From Candidatus Handelsmanbacteria bacterium (lineage in GTDB: Bacteria; Latescibacterota; UBA2968; UBA8231), in assembly GCA_016867395.1 (NCBI GenBank), contig VGJS01000011.1:1-64000 (forward strand): a stretch of DNA of 64,000 bases. Reading direction: 5' to 3'. The notes below the pieces were generated by a model. It was not told the DNA's origin, searched no databases, and saw nothing but the letters and a program-made list of their open reading frames with translations. This document shows positions 7,900-18,040 of this stretch, piece after piece; the first letter of the stretch is position 1; every line of letters begins with the position of its first letter. A program made the translations under genes and the position numbers.

Positions 7900-8931
7900 G
7901 TGCCCCATGCTCTGTGGTGCTGCCTGCTCTTTTTCCTGAGCGGCTGCGGGGTTGATTATTATCTCCACCTCGCCAAGGGGCAGGCGCGCATCGCCTGGCG
8001 CTCCACCCCCATCCCAGAGGTGCTGGCCTCCCCCGCCACCCCGCCCGACGCGGCTGAAAAACTGGGGCAGGTGCCGACACTGGTTCAGTTCGCCCGCCAT
8101 CGCCTCGGCCTGCAAACCGGCGACAGCTACCGGCGCTACTTCGACACTGGGGGCGAGCCGGTGTCGTGGAATGTTAGCGCCTGTCCTCCGGACAGCTTTG
8201 ATCCCCACCTGTGGCACTTCCCCCTCGTCGGCGCCCTGCCTTACAAAGGGTTCTTTTCTTGGGAAAGGGCGGTCCGCGAACGTGAGGAACTCCTGGCCCA
8301 GGGCCTGGATGTGTTGATGGGGCCAGTTGCGGCGTACAGCACCCTGGGGTACTTCTCCGACCCGGTGCTCAGCACCATGCTGGAGGAAGAGGAGGACGGC
8401 CTGGCCGAACTGCTCCTGCACGAGCTGACGCACGCTACCATCTACCCGGCTGGCCAGGCCGAATACAGCGAGAGCGCCGCCACTTATGTCGGCCAGGCCG
8501 GAGCCCTGCTCTATCTTGAGGAGCGCTACGGACCCGACGCGGAGCTTCTGCGCCTAGCCCGCCTGCGACAGGAGGACGGCCGGCGCTTCAATGCCTTCGT
8601 CAAGGAGGTGGCCGATTCCCTGAACACCCTTTATGCCCTGGCCCTGCCGCGTGAGGAGGTGCTGCGGAAGCGGGAGGCGATCTTCGCCCGGGCCAAGGAG
8701 CGTTTTCGGTTGCGGCGCGGGGAGTTTGCCGCGTCCCGCTACGACGGGTTCCTGAAATGGGAGGTGAACAACGCTCGCCTGCTCTCCTACCTCCGCTACC
8801 ACCGCGACCTGCACCTCTTTGCGCGGGAGTGGGAGGCGCACCGGGCCGACCCCTCCCAGGCCGTGGCCCGGTTCAGAGAGTGCGGGGAGGCTTCAGATCC
8901 CTGGGACTGCCTGGGTCAGCACCCGGACTAG
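7900..8931 (+). CDS. Putative aminopeptidase (PF10023-like, HELTH zinc motif)
   Basis: Lipobox FLSGCG; WNVSACPPDSFDPHLWHFPLVGALPYKGFF...ELLLHELTHATIYPAGQAEYSESAATYVG. Confidence 0.85.
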   Translation: MPHALWCCLLFFLSGCGVDYYLHLAKGQARIAWRSTPIPEVLASPATPPDAAEKLGQVPTLVQFARHRLGLQTGDSYRRYFDTGGEPVSWNVSACPPDSFDPHLWHFPLVGALPYKGFFSWERAVREREELLAQGLDVLMGPVAAYSTLGYFSDPVLSTMLEEEEDGLAELLLHELTHATIYPAGQAEYSESAATYVGQAGALLYLEERYGPDAELLRLARLRQEDGRRFNAFVKEVADSLNTLYALALPREEVLRKREAIFARAKERFRLRRGEFAASRYDGFLKWEVNNARLLSYLRYHRDLHLFAREWEAHRADPSQAVARFRECGEASDPWDCLGQHPD

Positions 8932-10588
8932 GCGGGGCTTCTAGGAGGTGGCGCAACTCCGGGTCATCGGGCCGCTGGGCCAGGGCCCGCCGCACTACCT
9001 GGGCCGCCTGTTCCCTATCCCCCTGCCGCAGCAGGATGCCCCGCATCGCCGCCACCCCCTTGGTGTGGCCCGGCTCCACTGCCAGGAGCGCCTGGTAGGA
9101 CCGCAGTGCCGCTTTTTCTCCCTCCAGATGCTGTACCAGCACGGCCACGGCGTACAGCGCCTTGGCGAAGTTGGGCCGGATCTGCACTGCCTGCCGGTAG
9201 GAGGCCAGCGCCTCGGCCTCGCGCCCCAGCGAGAGGAGGGCAGCGCCCTCGTTGTAGTAGGCCACCGCGTAGCCCGGGTAGATCCGGGTGGCGCGCTGGT
9301 ACGCGGCCACCGCTCCGGCGACATCGCCCTGCTCGTGCAGCGCATGCCCCAGGCCGTAATGGACGCGGGCGCTGCGGGGCGCCACCTCGACGCTGCGGCG
9401 GAAGAGGCTCAGATCGTCCTTCCAGTGGGCGCTGTGCACCCAAAGCAGGGGCAGGGTCGCCAGGCACCAGCCCCCGGCTACCAGCAGAAAGACCGGCCGG
9501 GGCAGGCGGCTACCCAGCCATCCCATTCCCAGGCAGCAAGCCGCCGCCGGCAGGTAGAGCAGGCGCTCGGCGAAGATCGTGCCCCCGGCCACCAGAAGAT
9601 TGGACACCAGCACCAGCGCCCCTCCGCTGATCAGGGTCCACAGAAACAGTTCGGGGTGGCGCCGCACCCCCAGCCAGATTGCCCAACCAAGGCTGGCGAC
9701 CAGCAACAGCGGCAGCCATAACTGACCCGAACCTAAATCCTCCAACACGGGAATCTGATTGTAGGAATAATCGGCGGACAGGGGCCAGGGGAAAACCAGC
9801 AGGCGGAGATACCGGATCAGCAGGGGAAAGCTGTTTAGGCTCCGCACCAGGGGATGGGCCGCGGCCAGGGGGTTGTCGATAAAGCCGATGTCGCTGGGCT
9901 GGAGCTGGCCCAGCACCAGCCATTTGATCCCCAGGGCACAGCCTCCCGCCCCCAGCGCCCCCAGCCACAGCGCCCGTCGCCGGGGATGCCTCCACAGGCC
10001 CCACAAGACCAGCCCCAGGGCAAAGCAGATCCCGTTTTCCTTGGCCAGGGGCGCGGCTGCCAGCGCCAAGAGGCCGGCGAGGTGGGGCCAGGACCAGGGG
10101 CGGCGGGCCAGACCAGACCAGACCCAGACCCCGCCCAGACCCAGGCAGAAGGAGAGCAGTTCGGCCCGGCTGACGATCCCGATCACCGCCTCGCTAAGCG
10201 CCGGGTGCAGGCCAAAATACAGCCCCGCCAGCAACCCTCCCTGGGGCCCGCTCAGCGAGGAAGCCAGTTTATAGACCCCGGCTAGGGCAAGGAGGTGTAG
10301 GAGCAGGTTGATCAGATGTTGCCCCCAGGCCGGGCCACCAAAAAGGGCATGGCCCAGGGCCAGGCTGGCCACGGTCAGCGGGCGGTACAACCCGGTGTTT
10401 GCGCCGATGGGGCTCCAGTAGTCGGTGAGAAAGATCTCCCCCCACCGGCCTTCGCGGACCTGGGGATTGTCCACCACAATGCCCCGGTCGTCCAGGCAGT
10501 AGCCGTTCCCCAAGGCCCCGTTATAGGCCACAGCCGCCAAACCCAACAACATAACGAGCGCTGCCCTTCTGTGCTCCCACCACTGCAC
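8873..10588 (-). CDS. Polytopic membrane protein with C-terminal TPRs (TMTC-like)
   Basis: Multiple TM segments followed by TPRs (ARVHYGLGHALHEQGDVAGAVAAYQRATRIYPGYAVAYYNEGAALLSLGREAEALASYRQAVQIRP). Confidence 0.8.
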   Translation of the reverse strand: MQWWEHRRAALVMLLGLAAVAYNGALGNGYCLDDRGIVVDNPQVREGRWGEIFLTDYWSPIGANTGLYRPLTVASLALGHALFGGPAWGQHLINLLLHLLALAGVYKLASSLSGPQGGLLAGLYFGLHPALSEAVIGIVSRAELLSFCLGLGGVWVWSGLARRPWSWPHLAGLLALAAAPLAKENGICFALGLVLWGLWRHPRRRALWLGALGAGGCALGIKWLVLGQLQPSDIGFIDNPLAAAHPLVRSLNSFPLLIRYLRLLVFPWPLSADYSYNQIPVLEDLGSGQLWLPLLLVASLGWAIWLGVRRHPELFLWTLISGGALVLVSNLLVAGGTIFAERLLYLPAAACCLGMGWLGSRLPRPVFLLVAGGWCLATLPLLWVHSAHWKDDLSLFRRSVEVAPRSARVHYGLGHALHEQGDVAGAVAAYQRATRIYPGYAVAYYNEGAALLSLGREAEALASYRQAVQIRPNFAKALYAVAVLVQHLEGEKAALRSYQALLAVEPGHTKGVAAMRGILLRQGDREQAAQVVRRALAQRPDDPELRHLLEAPPSPGADPGSPRDLKPPRTL

Positions 10589-10707
10589 CCTTTGTCAACC
10601 CTCCGTGTGAATGGGTTTTAATCAACGGCATCTACTCTACCAGGGCAATTGCCCCGGCCATCCCCCTTTCCTTGACGAATCCCACCCCCAACTGCATACT
10701 CTTGCCC

Positions 10708-11586
10708 ATGACCACCCACTGCCTGCGCCCCCACCTCAGACTCTTCCTCTTGTGTTGCCTGCCCCTGGGCCTCTGGCAATGTGCCGCGCACCTGCGGACA
10801 GTGGTGGCGACCTCCCTGCTGGAGGACATGGTGGCCGCCACCAACCAGCAGGACGATCTCGACCTGGTGGTCCAGGCGACCCCCGGCTACCTGCTGCTAC
10901 TGGAGGGGCTGCGGCAGGGCGATCCGGACAACCGCCACCTGCTCACCTCCCTGGCCAGGGCCTACGCCTCGTACGCCACCCTGGTGGAGATCGACTCGCC
11001 CGAGCGGGCCGGTCCGCTGTACGGTCGGGCCAAGGACTGCGGGCTCCAGGCCCTGCGCCGGCAGAAGCGTCTCGCCCCCCTGCTGGATCTTCCCTTCGCC
11101 CAATTCGCCCCCATCCGCACCGCCCTCAACCCACGGGATCTCGAAACGGTCTTTTGGACTGCCCTGAGCTGGGGGGCCTGGATCGCCTCCCGCCCTGATT
11201 CGATGGGCGCCGTGGCTGAGGTTCCCAAGACCATCCTGCTGATGGAATGGGTGCAGGAGCAGGAAGAGGGATACCTCCGTGCCAGCCCCCACCTTTTCCT
11301 GGGGGTTTACCACGCCGCCATCCCCCCGGCCCTGGGCGGCAAGCCGGAGCAGGCCCTTTATCATTTCGATCGAGCCCAGGAACTGACCCAGGGCCGGGCC
11401 CTGATGGTGCCGGTCCAGAAGGCCCGCTACTACGCCAGGCAGATCTTCGACCGCCAGCTTTACACGGAACTCTTGACTGGGGTGCTGGCCCAGCCGGTTG
11501 ACGGGGCCCCAGAATTGTCCCTGGAGAACGCCGCCGCCCGCCGCCTGGCCCGGCGGCTGCTTACGGAAACCGATGCGTTTTTCTGA
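10708..11586 (+). CDS. TRAP transporter-associated TatT-like lipoprotein
   Basis: Signal peptide ending LWQCAAH, TatT-like helical repeats; located directly before the TRAP dctPQM genes. Confidence 0.8.
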   Translation: MTTHCLRPHLRLFLLCCLPLGLWQCAAHLRTVVATSLLEDMVAATNQQDDLDLVVQATPGYLLLLEGLRQGDPDNRHLLTSLARAYASYATLVEIDSPERAGPLYGRAKDCGLQALRRQKRLAPLLDLPFAQFAPIRTALNPRDLETVFWTALSWGAWIASRPDSMGAVAEVPKTILLMEWVQEQEEGYLRASPHLFLGVYHAAIPPALGGKPEQALYHFDRAQELTQGRALMVPVQKARYYARQIFDRQLYTELLTGVLAQPVDGAPELSLENAAARRLARRLLTETDAFF

Positions 11587-12583
11587 GTTGCTGGTGGCGG
11601 CCCTGTGCGCCGCCGCCCTGTGGGCGCCCACTGCCAGGGCCGAGATGCGGCTGCTCAAGCTGGCCACCCTGGCCCCGGAAAACAACAACTGGCTCCTGGC
11701 CCTGCGGGCCCTCGACGCCGACCTGCGCCGGGAGAGCGGCCAGACCTTGGGCCTCAAGATTTACCCCGGCGGAGTACAGGGGGACGAGGAGGTGATGCTG
11801 CGCAAGCTGCGCATAGGCCAACTCCAGGCCCTGGCCCTGGGCGGGCTGGGCGTCATCCAGACCTGCCCGGAGGTGGGAGCACTGGAAATCCCCTTCGCCT
11901 TTGCCAATTACGGGGAGGTGGACTGCACCCTGGGCCAGGCCCTGCCCTTCTACCAGGGCGCCTATGCGAAACAGGGCCTGGCGCTACTGGGATGGTTGGA
12001 CATCGGTTTCGTCCACATTTTTTCCCATCACCCCATCCGCACGGCTGCCGACGCCAAGGGGCTCAAGGTTTGGCGCCTCGAAGGGGAACCCATCACTCGG
12101 GTGATCTTCGCCAGGGCCGGCATGACCTCGGTGCCCCTCTCCATCCCCGATGTGCTCATGGGGCTGCAGACCAACATGGTCGAGGTGGTGTACGCCTCGC
12201 CCTCGGCCGCCATCGCCCTCCAGTGGTTCACCAGGGTCAAGTTTCTCACATCCCTGCCCATCAACTACACGCCAGGGGTCCTGCTAGTGGACCAGCGGGT
12301 CCTTGCCAGTCTGCCGGCGGAGCAGCAGGACCTTCTCCACCACCTGGCCGCCCGCCATCTGGCCTGGCAGCGGGCCCAGAACCGCAAGGAGAACGGCGAG
12401 GCCCTCCAGGTTCTCGAAAGGAACGGCATCACCCTGGTGGCTCCGGCCGAAGGCGAAGCCGAAGGTTTTGGCCAACTGGTGCGCGACTCCCTCCCGGAAT
12501 TGGTAGGCAAAGCCTTCTCCCAAGAGGCGTACGACCTGGTTCAGGCCCACCTCGCCGCCTGCCGGCACGCCACCCCACCCTGA
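11573..12583 (+). CDS. dctP: TRAP transporter substrate-binding protein, DctP family
   Basis: LKLATLAPENNNWLLALRALDADLRRESGQTLGLKIYPGGVQGDEEVMLRKLRIGQLQALALGGLG. Confidence 0.88.
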   Translation: MRFSELLVAALCAAALWAPTARAEMRLLKLATLAPENNNWLLALRALDADLRRESGQTLGLKIYPGGVQGDEEVMLRKLRIGQLQALALGGLGVIQTCPEVGALEIPFAFANYGEVDCTLGQALPFYQGAYAKQGLALLGWLDIGFVHIFSHHPIRTAADAKGLKVWRLEGEPITRVIFARAGMTSVPLSIPDVLMGLQTNMVEVVYASPSAAIALQWFTRVKFLTSLPINYTPGVLLVDQRVLASLPAEQQDLLHHLAARHLAWQRAQNRKENGEALQVLERNGITLVAPAEGEAEGFGQLVRDSLPELVGKAFSQEAYDLVQAHLAACRHATPP

Positions 12584-13068
12584 TGCTGAGGACCTGGTCC
12601 CAGTTCTGGCATCGCGTTGAGGAGGGCCTGCTGGTGGGGCTGATGTCCGGCATGGCGCTGGTCTCCTGTGCCCAGATCGCCCTGCGCAACCTCTGGGCCT
12701 ACACCCTGCCCTGGGCCGAGCCCCTGGTACAGCAACTGCTGATGTGGTCGGCCCTGGTGGGAGCGCTGGTGGCCACGCGCCAGGGCCGGCACCTGCGAAT
12801 CGACCTGCTGCTGCGCCTGGTCCCCCACCTGCGCCCAGCCCTGGAGGCGACGGGGGCCGGGGCATCGGCCCTTATCTGCGCCCTGCTCTGCTGGGTGGCC
12901 CTGCGTTTTGTCCACGCCGAGGCCCTGGCCGGCGGGGCCGGAGTCTTTGGGGTGGCGGTGTGGAAGCTGCAACTGGTATTTCCCCTGGCCTTTGGCGGCA
13001 TGGCGCTGCGTTTCGCCGGCCAGGCAACCAAGGCGGGCCGAGCCTTTCTCCGCGGCAGGGCGGCATGA
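12583..13068 (+). CDS. dctQ: TRAP transporter small permease, DctQ family
   Basis: Four TM helices with WAEPLVQQLLMWSALVGALVATRQGRHLRIDLL; ATG overlaps the dctP stop. Confidence 0.88.
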   Translation: MLRTWSQFWHRVEEGLLVGLMSGMALVSCAQIALRNLWAYTLPWAEPLVQQLLMWSALVGALVATRQGRHLRIDLLLRLVPHLRPALEATGAGASALICALLCWVALRFVHAEALAGGAGVFGVAVWKLQLVFPLAFGGMALRFAGQATKAGRAFLRGRAA

Positions 13069-14312
13069 GCGCCCTGCTTGCCGCCTTCCTGGCCCTGGTC
13101 GGAGCACCGCTCTTTGTCCTGATCGCCGCTCTGGCCCTGCTGGGCTTCTACCAGGGCGGCATCGACCTACAGGTGGTCTTCATCGAGATGTACCGCCTGG
13201 CCAGCAGCCCCGCCCTGACCGCTATCCCCCTCTTCGCCTTCACCGGGTTTTTACTGGCCGAGAGCCAGGCCCCCCGCCGGTTGGTGCACTTCTCCCAGGT
13301 GGTCCTGGGCTGGCTACCAGGTGGCCTGGCCCTCATGGCCCTGGGGGTCTGCGCCTTGTTGACGGCTTTGACCGGGGCCTCGGGAATGACCATCGTGGCC
13401 CTGGGCGGCCTGCTCTACCAGGCCCTGCGGGCCCAGCAGTATCCCGAGTCCTTCAGCCTAGGCCTGTTGACCACCTGCGGCAGCCTGGGGCTGCTATTTC
13501 CCCCTAGCCTGCCCCTGATCGTCTACGGGATCATCTCCCAGACCCCAGTGGACCTGCTTTTTCTCGCCGGCCTGTTGCCTGGCCTGCTGCTGGTGGCCGT
13601 CCTGGGTTTCTACTGCCTGTTGGTGGGCCGGGCACAGCACCATGCCGGCCCCCGGCCAAGCGGGCAAGAATTCCTCCAGGTCTGCTGGGCCAGCGCCGCG
13701 GAACTGCTCCTGCCCCTGGTGCTTTTCTCCGGGATCTACGGCGGGATGGTCGCCCCCAGCGAGGCGGCGGCCCTGGGCGCGGTGTACGTGTTTGTGGTGG
13801 AGGTGGTCTTACACCGCGAAATCCCCCTGCGCCGGCTGCCCGGACTCATCTGCGACACCCTGGTCTTAGTGGGTGGCATCCTGATCGTGCTGGCCGCGGC
13901 CCTGGCCTACACCAACTACCTGGTCGATGCCGAGGTGCCCGCCCGCTTCCTGGCCTTTGTCCAGGCCCGTATCGATAGCCGGCTGGAGTTCCTGCTCTGG
14001 CTCAATCTCCTCCTGCTGGTGGTGGGCTGTATGCTCGACATCTTTTCGGCCCTGGTGGTGGTGGTGCCCCTTATCCTGCCAGTGGCCCAAGCCTACGAGG
14101 TGCATCCGGTCCACCTGGGCATCGTCTTCCTCGCCAATCTCGAGATCGGCTATTCGACCCCCCCCGTGGGCCTCAACCTCTTCATCGCCAGCCTGCGCTT
14201 CGACCGTCCCCTCGCCGAACTGGCCCTGGTTTCCCTGCCCTTCGTAGTGCTCCAGTTGCTCTGCCTGATCGTGATTACCTATCTACCTTGGTTCAGTTTA
14301 GGGTTGTTGTAG
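13065..14312 (+). CDS. dctM: TRAP transporter large permease, DctM family
   Basis: LTALTGASGMTIVALGGLLYQALRAQQYPESFSLGLLTTCGSLGLLFPPSLPLIVYG; LEIGYSTPPVGLNLFIAS. Confidence 0.92.
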   Translation: MSALLAAFLALVGAPLFVLIAALALLGFYQGGIDLQVVFIEMYRLASSPALTAIPLFAFTGFLLAESQAPRRLVHFSQVVLGWLPGGLALMALGVCALLTALTGASGMTIVALGGLLYQALRAQQYPESFSLGLLTTCGSLGLLFPPSLPLIVYGIISQTPVDLLFLAGLLPGLLLVAVLGFYCLLVGRAQHHAGPRPSGQEFLQVCWASAAELLLPLVLFSGIYGGMVAPSEAAALGAVYVFVVEVVLHREIPLRRLPGLICDTLVLVGGILIVLAAALAYTNYLVDAEVPARFLAFVQARIDSRLEFLLWLNLLLLVVGCMLDIFSALVVVVPLILPVAQAYEVHPVHLGIVFLANLEIGYSTPPVGLNLFIASLRFDRPLAELALVSLPFVVLQLLCLIVITYLPWFSLGLL

Positions 14313-14329
14313 GGTTGCGTGATGACGAT

Positions 14330-14378
14330 GGATAGAAGAAATTGTGATTACATATTATTTATTATGTGCTTTCTATCC
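14330..14378. repeat. AT-rich imperfect inverted repeat
   Basis: ggatagaa (14330-14337) and ttctatcc (14371-14378) enclosing acata/tatgt. Confidence 0.6.
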
Positions 14379-14457
14379 CTGCCAAGACCCCTTTTAAAAC
14401 CGCCTGCCCTACATCCTCCAAATGCCCCTCCAAGACAAAAATAAAGGGTTTCCGCCT

Positions 14458-15542
14458 CTACCTCTCCAACCTTGAAGCCCAGGCCTGAGCCTTAGCAGTG
14501 GGGCAACCCAGAAAGGCGCGGGCGGCGCCCACACGCACGGCGTAGGCCACTACCTGCTGCACCTCCCCGCTGGCTGACTCGGCCTGGACCTTCTACTTGG
14601 TGTCGAACACCGCAATCGCCCGGCCCCGCCAGCCCTTCCGCAGCATCAGGTAGATGTGAAAGGTCATTCCCGGACTGCCTTCGCGGAGAGCGCGGTACTT
14701 CGCCTCGATGTAAGGTGGGTGCGGCAGCACCTGCTGGAACCAGCGGGCGGCGAAGCGCTCGGAGCGGGTGGGCAGATGGAGGGCAAAGGTAGGAAGGGTG
14801 CGCTCCCCCAGCACAGGTTGCGGGCCGCGGTGTTCGAGGAAGAAGCGGCATAGCCCGTGGAGCCCGTCGTACTCCCGGTTGAGCCGGTGATACAGCTGGC
14901 CACGGCAGTCCTCGGCCCTAAAGGGTGCGCTTTCGGCCAGTCCACCCAGCACGCGGTGGGCCAGCCTGATCTGCCGCTGGACCTTAGGGTCGGCAAAGGC
15001 GAAGGAACGCAGCACCCCCAGGGTCCAGGGAAGATCTGGTTGTGGGGGATTTCGGCGCTGTGCTCCTCAAGGGCGCAGCGCCGGGCCCCTGGCCGGCGGC
15101 CAGGGGGAAAGAGCACCCTCCCCCGCAGCAGGCCCACCTCGGATTCCTCCCCACGGTAGGCACGATACAGGCCCTGGTGGACGGGGGCGCAGACCCCGCC
15201 AGCCAGGAGACCGGCCAGCGCCCCGAATACCAGAGACAGGCTGGCGCTGCGGACCACCCCTGGATAGGTCCGCAGCCTGCTGAGGCCGTAGGCCTCCTCT
15301 ACCATGCCGAAGAGGTTCCCCAGAGGGAGCTGGGGCCTCAGATTGAGACGCAATTACCCCAAAGCTAGCTGCCTCCACCCATCCCAGAGAGCGGAACTGG
15401 TAGTGAATGGGATGGAGGGGTCGGGGAAGATGATCTTCAGCAGATGGGAGAAGCGCTGGTGCAGCCGCAGGGCAAGGTCCTCACCCAGCCGGCCCGCCTC
15501 CACCCTGGCGGCCCGCTCCTCCTCGATCTCGATGTGGGCCAC
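14458..15542 (-). pseudogene. mcrC: Decayed mcrC (5-methylcytosine restriction system component)
   Basis: Fragments in shifted frames: LRPQLPLGNLFGMVEEAYGL; then VLRSFAFADPKVQRQIRLAHRVLGGL...YHIYLMLRKGW-like...VFDTK*KVQAESASGEVQQVVAYAVRVGAARAFLGCP. In-frame TAG at 14593-14595 within the nuclease motif. Confidence 0.78.
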
Positions 15543-15545
15543 GGC

Positions 15546-17014
15546 TCAGGCCGCCAGAGGCCCGCGCACCAAAACCTCCCACCGGTTGGCGGCCAGGGCT
15601 TCGGGCTGGTCGAAAAAGACCTGTTCGAGGTAGGGCTCCACCTCCCCCTGCCACACCTGCCTTAGGCCCTGGCGCAGCCCTGGGCCATCCTGGAGGAAGA
15701 AGGAGAACCCCAACTCCCGATCCGGGGCGCCGATGCGCTGGTTGATCCGGGCCAGCACCTCGATCAACCCCCCCTTGGGCAGGCCGTGGCGCTGGAGGTA
15801 GCAGCGCAAGACTTAGGGGTCCGGATGCAGGCGGAAAAAGGCGAAGCGCCGGCGCAGGGCCTGGTCCACCAGGGCAATGGAGCGGTTGGCGGTGTTCATG
15901 GTGCCGATGAGATACACGTTGTCGGGGATACTGAAGGGAGGTCCCCCGCCAGCGAGGGGGAGGGGACGCTCGTGGTATTCCAGCAGGGACATGACCTCTC
16001 CCACTACCCTGGGCAGGTTGGCGTGGTTAAGTTCGTCGATGATCAGGGCGCAGGGGTGAGGGTGGAACCGCTCGGCCCGGCGGCAGAACTCCAGGAAACA
16101 CCCCGAAACCAGCTCGAAACCCCCAGCCGGCGAGGGTCGCAGGCCCTGGACAAAGTCCTCGTACGAATTAGCCGGGCGGAACTGCACCAGATCCCAACAG
16201 CCCCTTCCCCGGCCATAAGCGCAGCCAGGTACCGGGCCAGCAGGGTCTTACCCGTACGTAGGGGGCTACAGAGGATGAGCTGCCCTTTACGCCGCAGGCG
16301 CGCCGCCCACTCCTCCAGCCGGGCCCGCTCGTACCCGGTCTGCCCGGCGAAATCCCCCGCACTGACTGCCGGGGATGCACGCGGTGCGTACCTTGAAGGC
16401 GCCCGGACCAAGGGCAAGCCCGCCACGGTCTGCACCAATTCCTCCAGCCGCCGCGAGAACACCTTCTGCCCCAGCACCGGCCGGAGTTAGGCCAGGCGGA
16501 AAGGCTTCACCCTTTTCCCCCGGCCCGTGGGCAGGCGCAGCACCTGGGGGGGCGCAGGTGTGACCCCGCAGCAGCTGCAACCATAGCCAATCCTGCCCCA
16601 ACTGCCGCCGCCAGCGCTCCACGGCCTCGGCCGACCAGGGACTCAGCTCGGCCAGCAACTGAGACACCACGGGGGCGTGCGCCAGTTCGAGATACGCAGC
16701 TGGCTGCCCCAGCAAGCCAACCTGCCCTTCGGCAGCTTCGGCCAGGAGCTGGGCCGTACGCTCTGGGTCGTTAAAGCGGCGGGTTTCAAGGGGATCTTGC
16801 CAACCCCGGAGAAGCGGGAGATGGCGCTGGCGCACAGGGGCACGGGCTGGACCAGACGACGGCCCCGCAAAAGGACCAGGCACTCCCCCTGCGGCAGGGA
16901 CTCAAGTATGGGGGTCGGCCGACACGGCAGAATGGCATAGGGCCTGGCCAGGGGCCGTTCCAGCCGCAATTTGACCGGGCGGAGCAGCGAGAGTCGTTGT
17001 ACATTTTTCTCCAC
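15546..17014 (-). pseudogene. mcrB: Decayed mcrB (AAA+ GTPase subunit), including N-terminal fragments of unclear domain
   Basis: CSPLRTGKTLLARYLAALM (degenerate Walker A); [86 protein letters not shown]...DRELGFSFFL...FFDQPEA. Frameshifts and an in-frame TAA near 15813. Confidence 0.8.
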
Positions 17015-17083
17015 GGCGAACCCCCCCTGTATGGGTGGGAGCCAAGGTACTCAAACTTCCACCCCCTCTCACCCGACCCCCTC

Positions 17084-18040
17084 ATGCCTGCTATCCTGCT
17101 CTTGCTTTTGTCTCTGCCCTGCGGCCTGGCGGCCCAGGACCGGGATTTCCCTTCCTGGCTCGACCAGCTCCGCCTGGAGGCCCTCGACCAGGGACTTTCC
17201 ACCCAGACCCTCGACCAGGCCCTGACCGGTCTGCGCCCCCTCCCCAGGATCCTGACCCTGGAGGAGAGCCAGCCCGAACACACCATAAACCTGGCCACCT
17301 ACCTGCGCCGGGTGGTGCCCGCCAGCCGGGTAAAGGCCGCCCGCCAGCGCCTGGCCAAACACCGACCGCTCCTGGAGGAGATCGGCGCCAGGTACGGGGT
17401 GCAGCCCCAGTACCTGGTCGCCCTGTGGGCCGTGGAGAGCGACTTTGGCCGCAACATGGGCAAGACCCCGGTGGTGGGTGCCCTGGCCACCCTGGCACAC
17501 GGGGCCAAGCGGCCGCATCGCCGCGAACTCTTCCGCACCGAACTCCTGGCGGCCCTGCGCATCCTCGACCAGCGGACCGTGGCCCCAGAGCAGTTGGTGG
17601 GTTCCTGGGCCGGGGCCATGGGCCAGTGCCAGTTCATGCCCACCAACTACCTGACCCTGGCCGTGGATTACGACCAGAACCAGCGCCGCGACATCTGGCG
17701 CGAATACCCAGACGTCTTTGCCTCCATCGCCCATTTCCTCTCCCAGAACGGATGGGCCGGGGACCAGACCTGGGGGCGCGAGGTTCGCTTGCCTCCGGGT
17801 TTTGACCTGGGCCTGATCGGACTGGAGGTGGATAAGCCCCTGCCCGCCTGGCAGGAGTTGGGGGTGCGCCGCGCCGACGGCGGGGACCTGCCCGCCCGCG
17901 ACCTGAGCGCCTCGCTGGTGCGGCCGGACCAGGGCCGGGCCTTTCTGGTGTACGGGAATTTCCGCGTGCTGCGGGAGTGGAACCGGTCCAGCTACTTCGC
18001 CCTGGCCATCGGCGAATTGGCCGACCGCCTGACCCAATGA
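17084..18040 (+). CDS. Lytic murein transglycosylase (MltB/SLT_2 family)
   Basis: IGARYGVQPQYLVALWAVESDFGRNMGKTPVVGALATLAHGAKRPHRRELFRTELLAAL...GSWAGAMGQCQFMPTNYLTLAVDYDQNQRRDIW. Confidence 0.93.
   Translation: MPAILLLLLSLPCGLAAQDRDFPSWLDQLRLEALDQGLSTQTLDQALTGLRPLPRILTLEESQPEHTINLATYLRRVVPASRVKAARQRLAKHRPLLEEIGARYGVQPQYLVALWAVESDFGRNMGKTPVVGALATLAHGAKRPHRRELFRTELLAALRILDQRTVAPEQLVGSWAGAMGQCQFMPTNYLTLAVDYDQNQRRDIWREYPDVFASIAHFLSQNGWAGDQTWGREVRLPPGFDLGLIGLEVDKPLPAWQELGVRRADGGDLPARDLSASLVRPDQGRAFLVYGNFRVLREWNRSSYFALAIGELADRLTQ

Noticed and set aside
12744-13064. N-terminal extension of the DctM ORF
   Set aside because: Lies in the DctQ gene in another frame; DctM starts at 13065 (ATG overlapping the DctQ end)
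14593-14595. UAG recoding in McrC
   Set aside because: Multiple frameshifts and a TAA elsewhere in the locus favour a pseudogene over stop-codon readthrough
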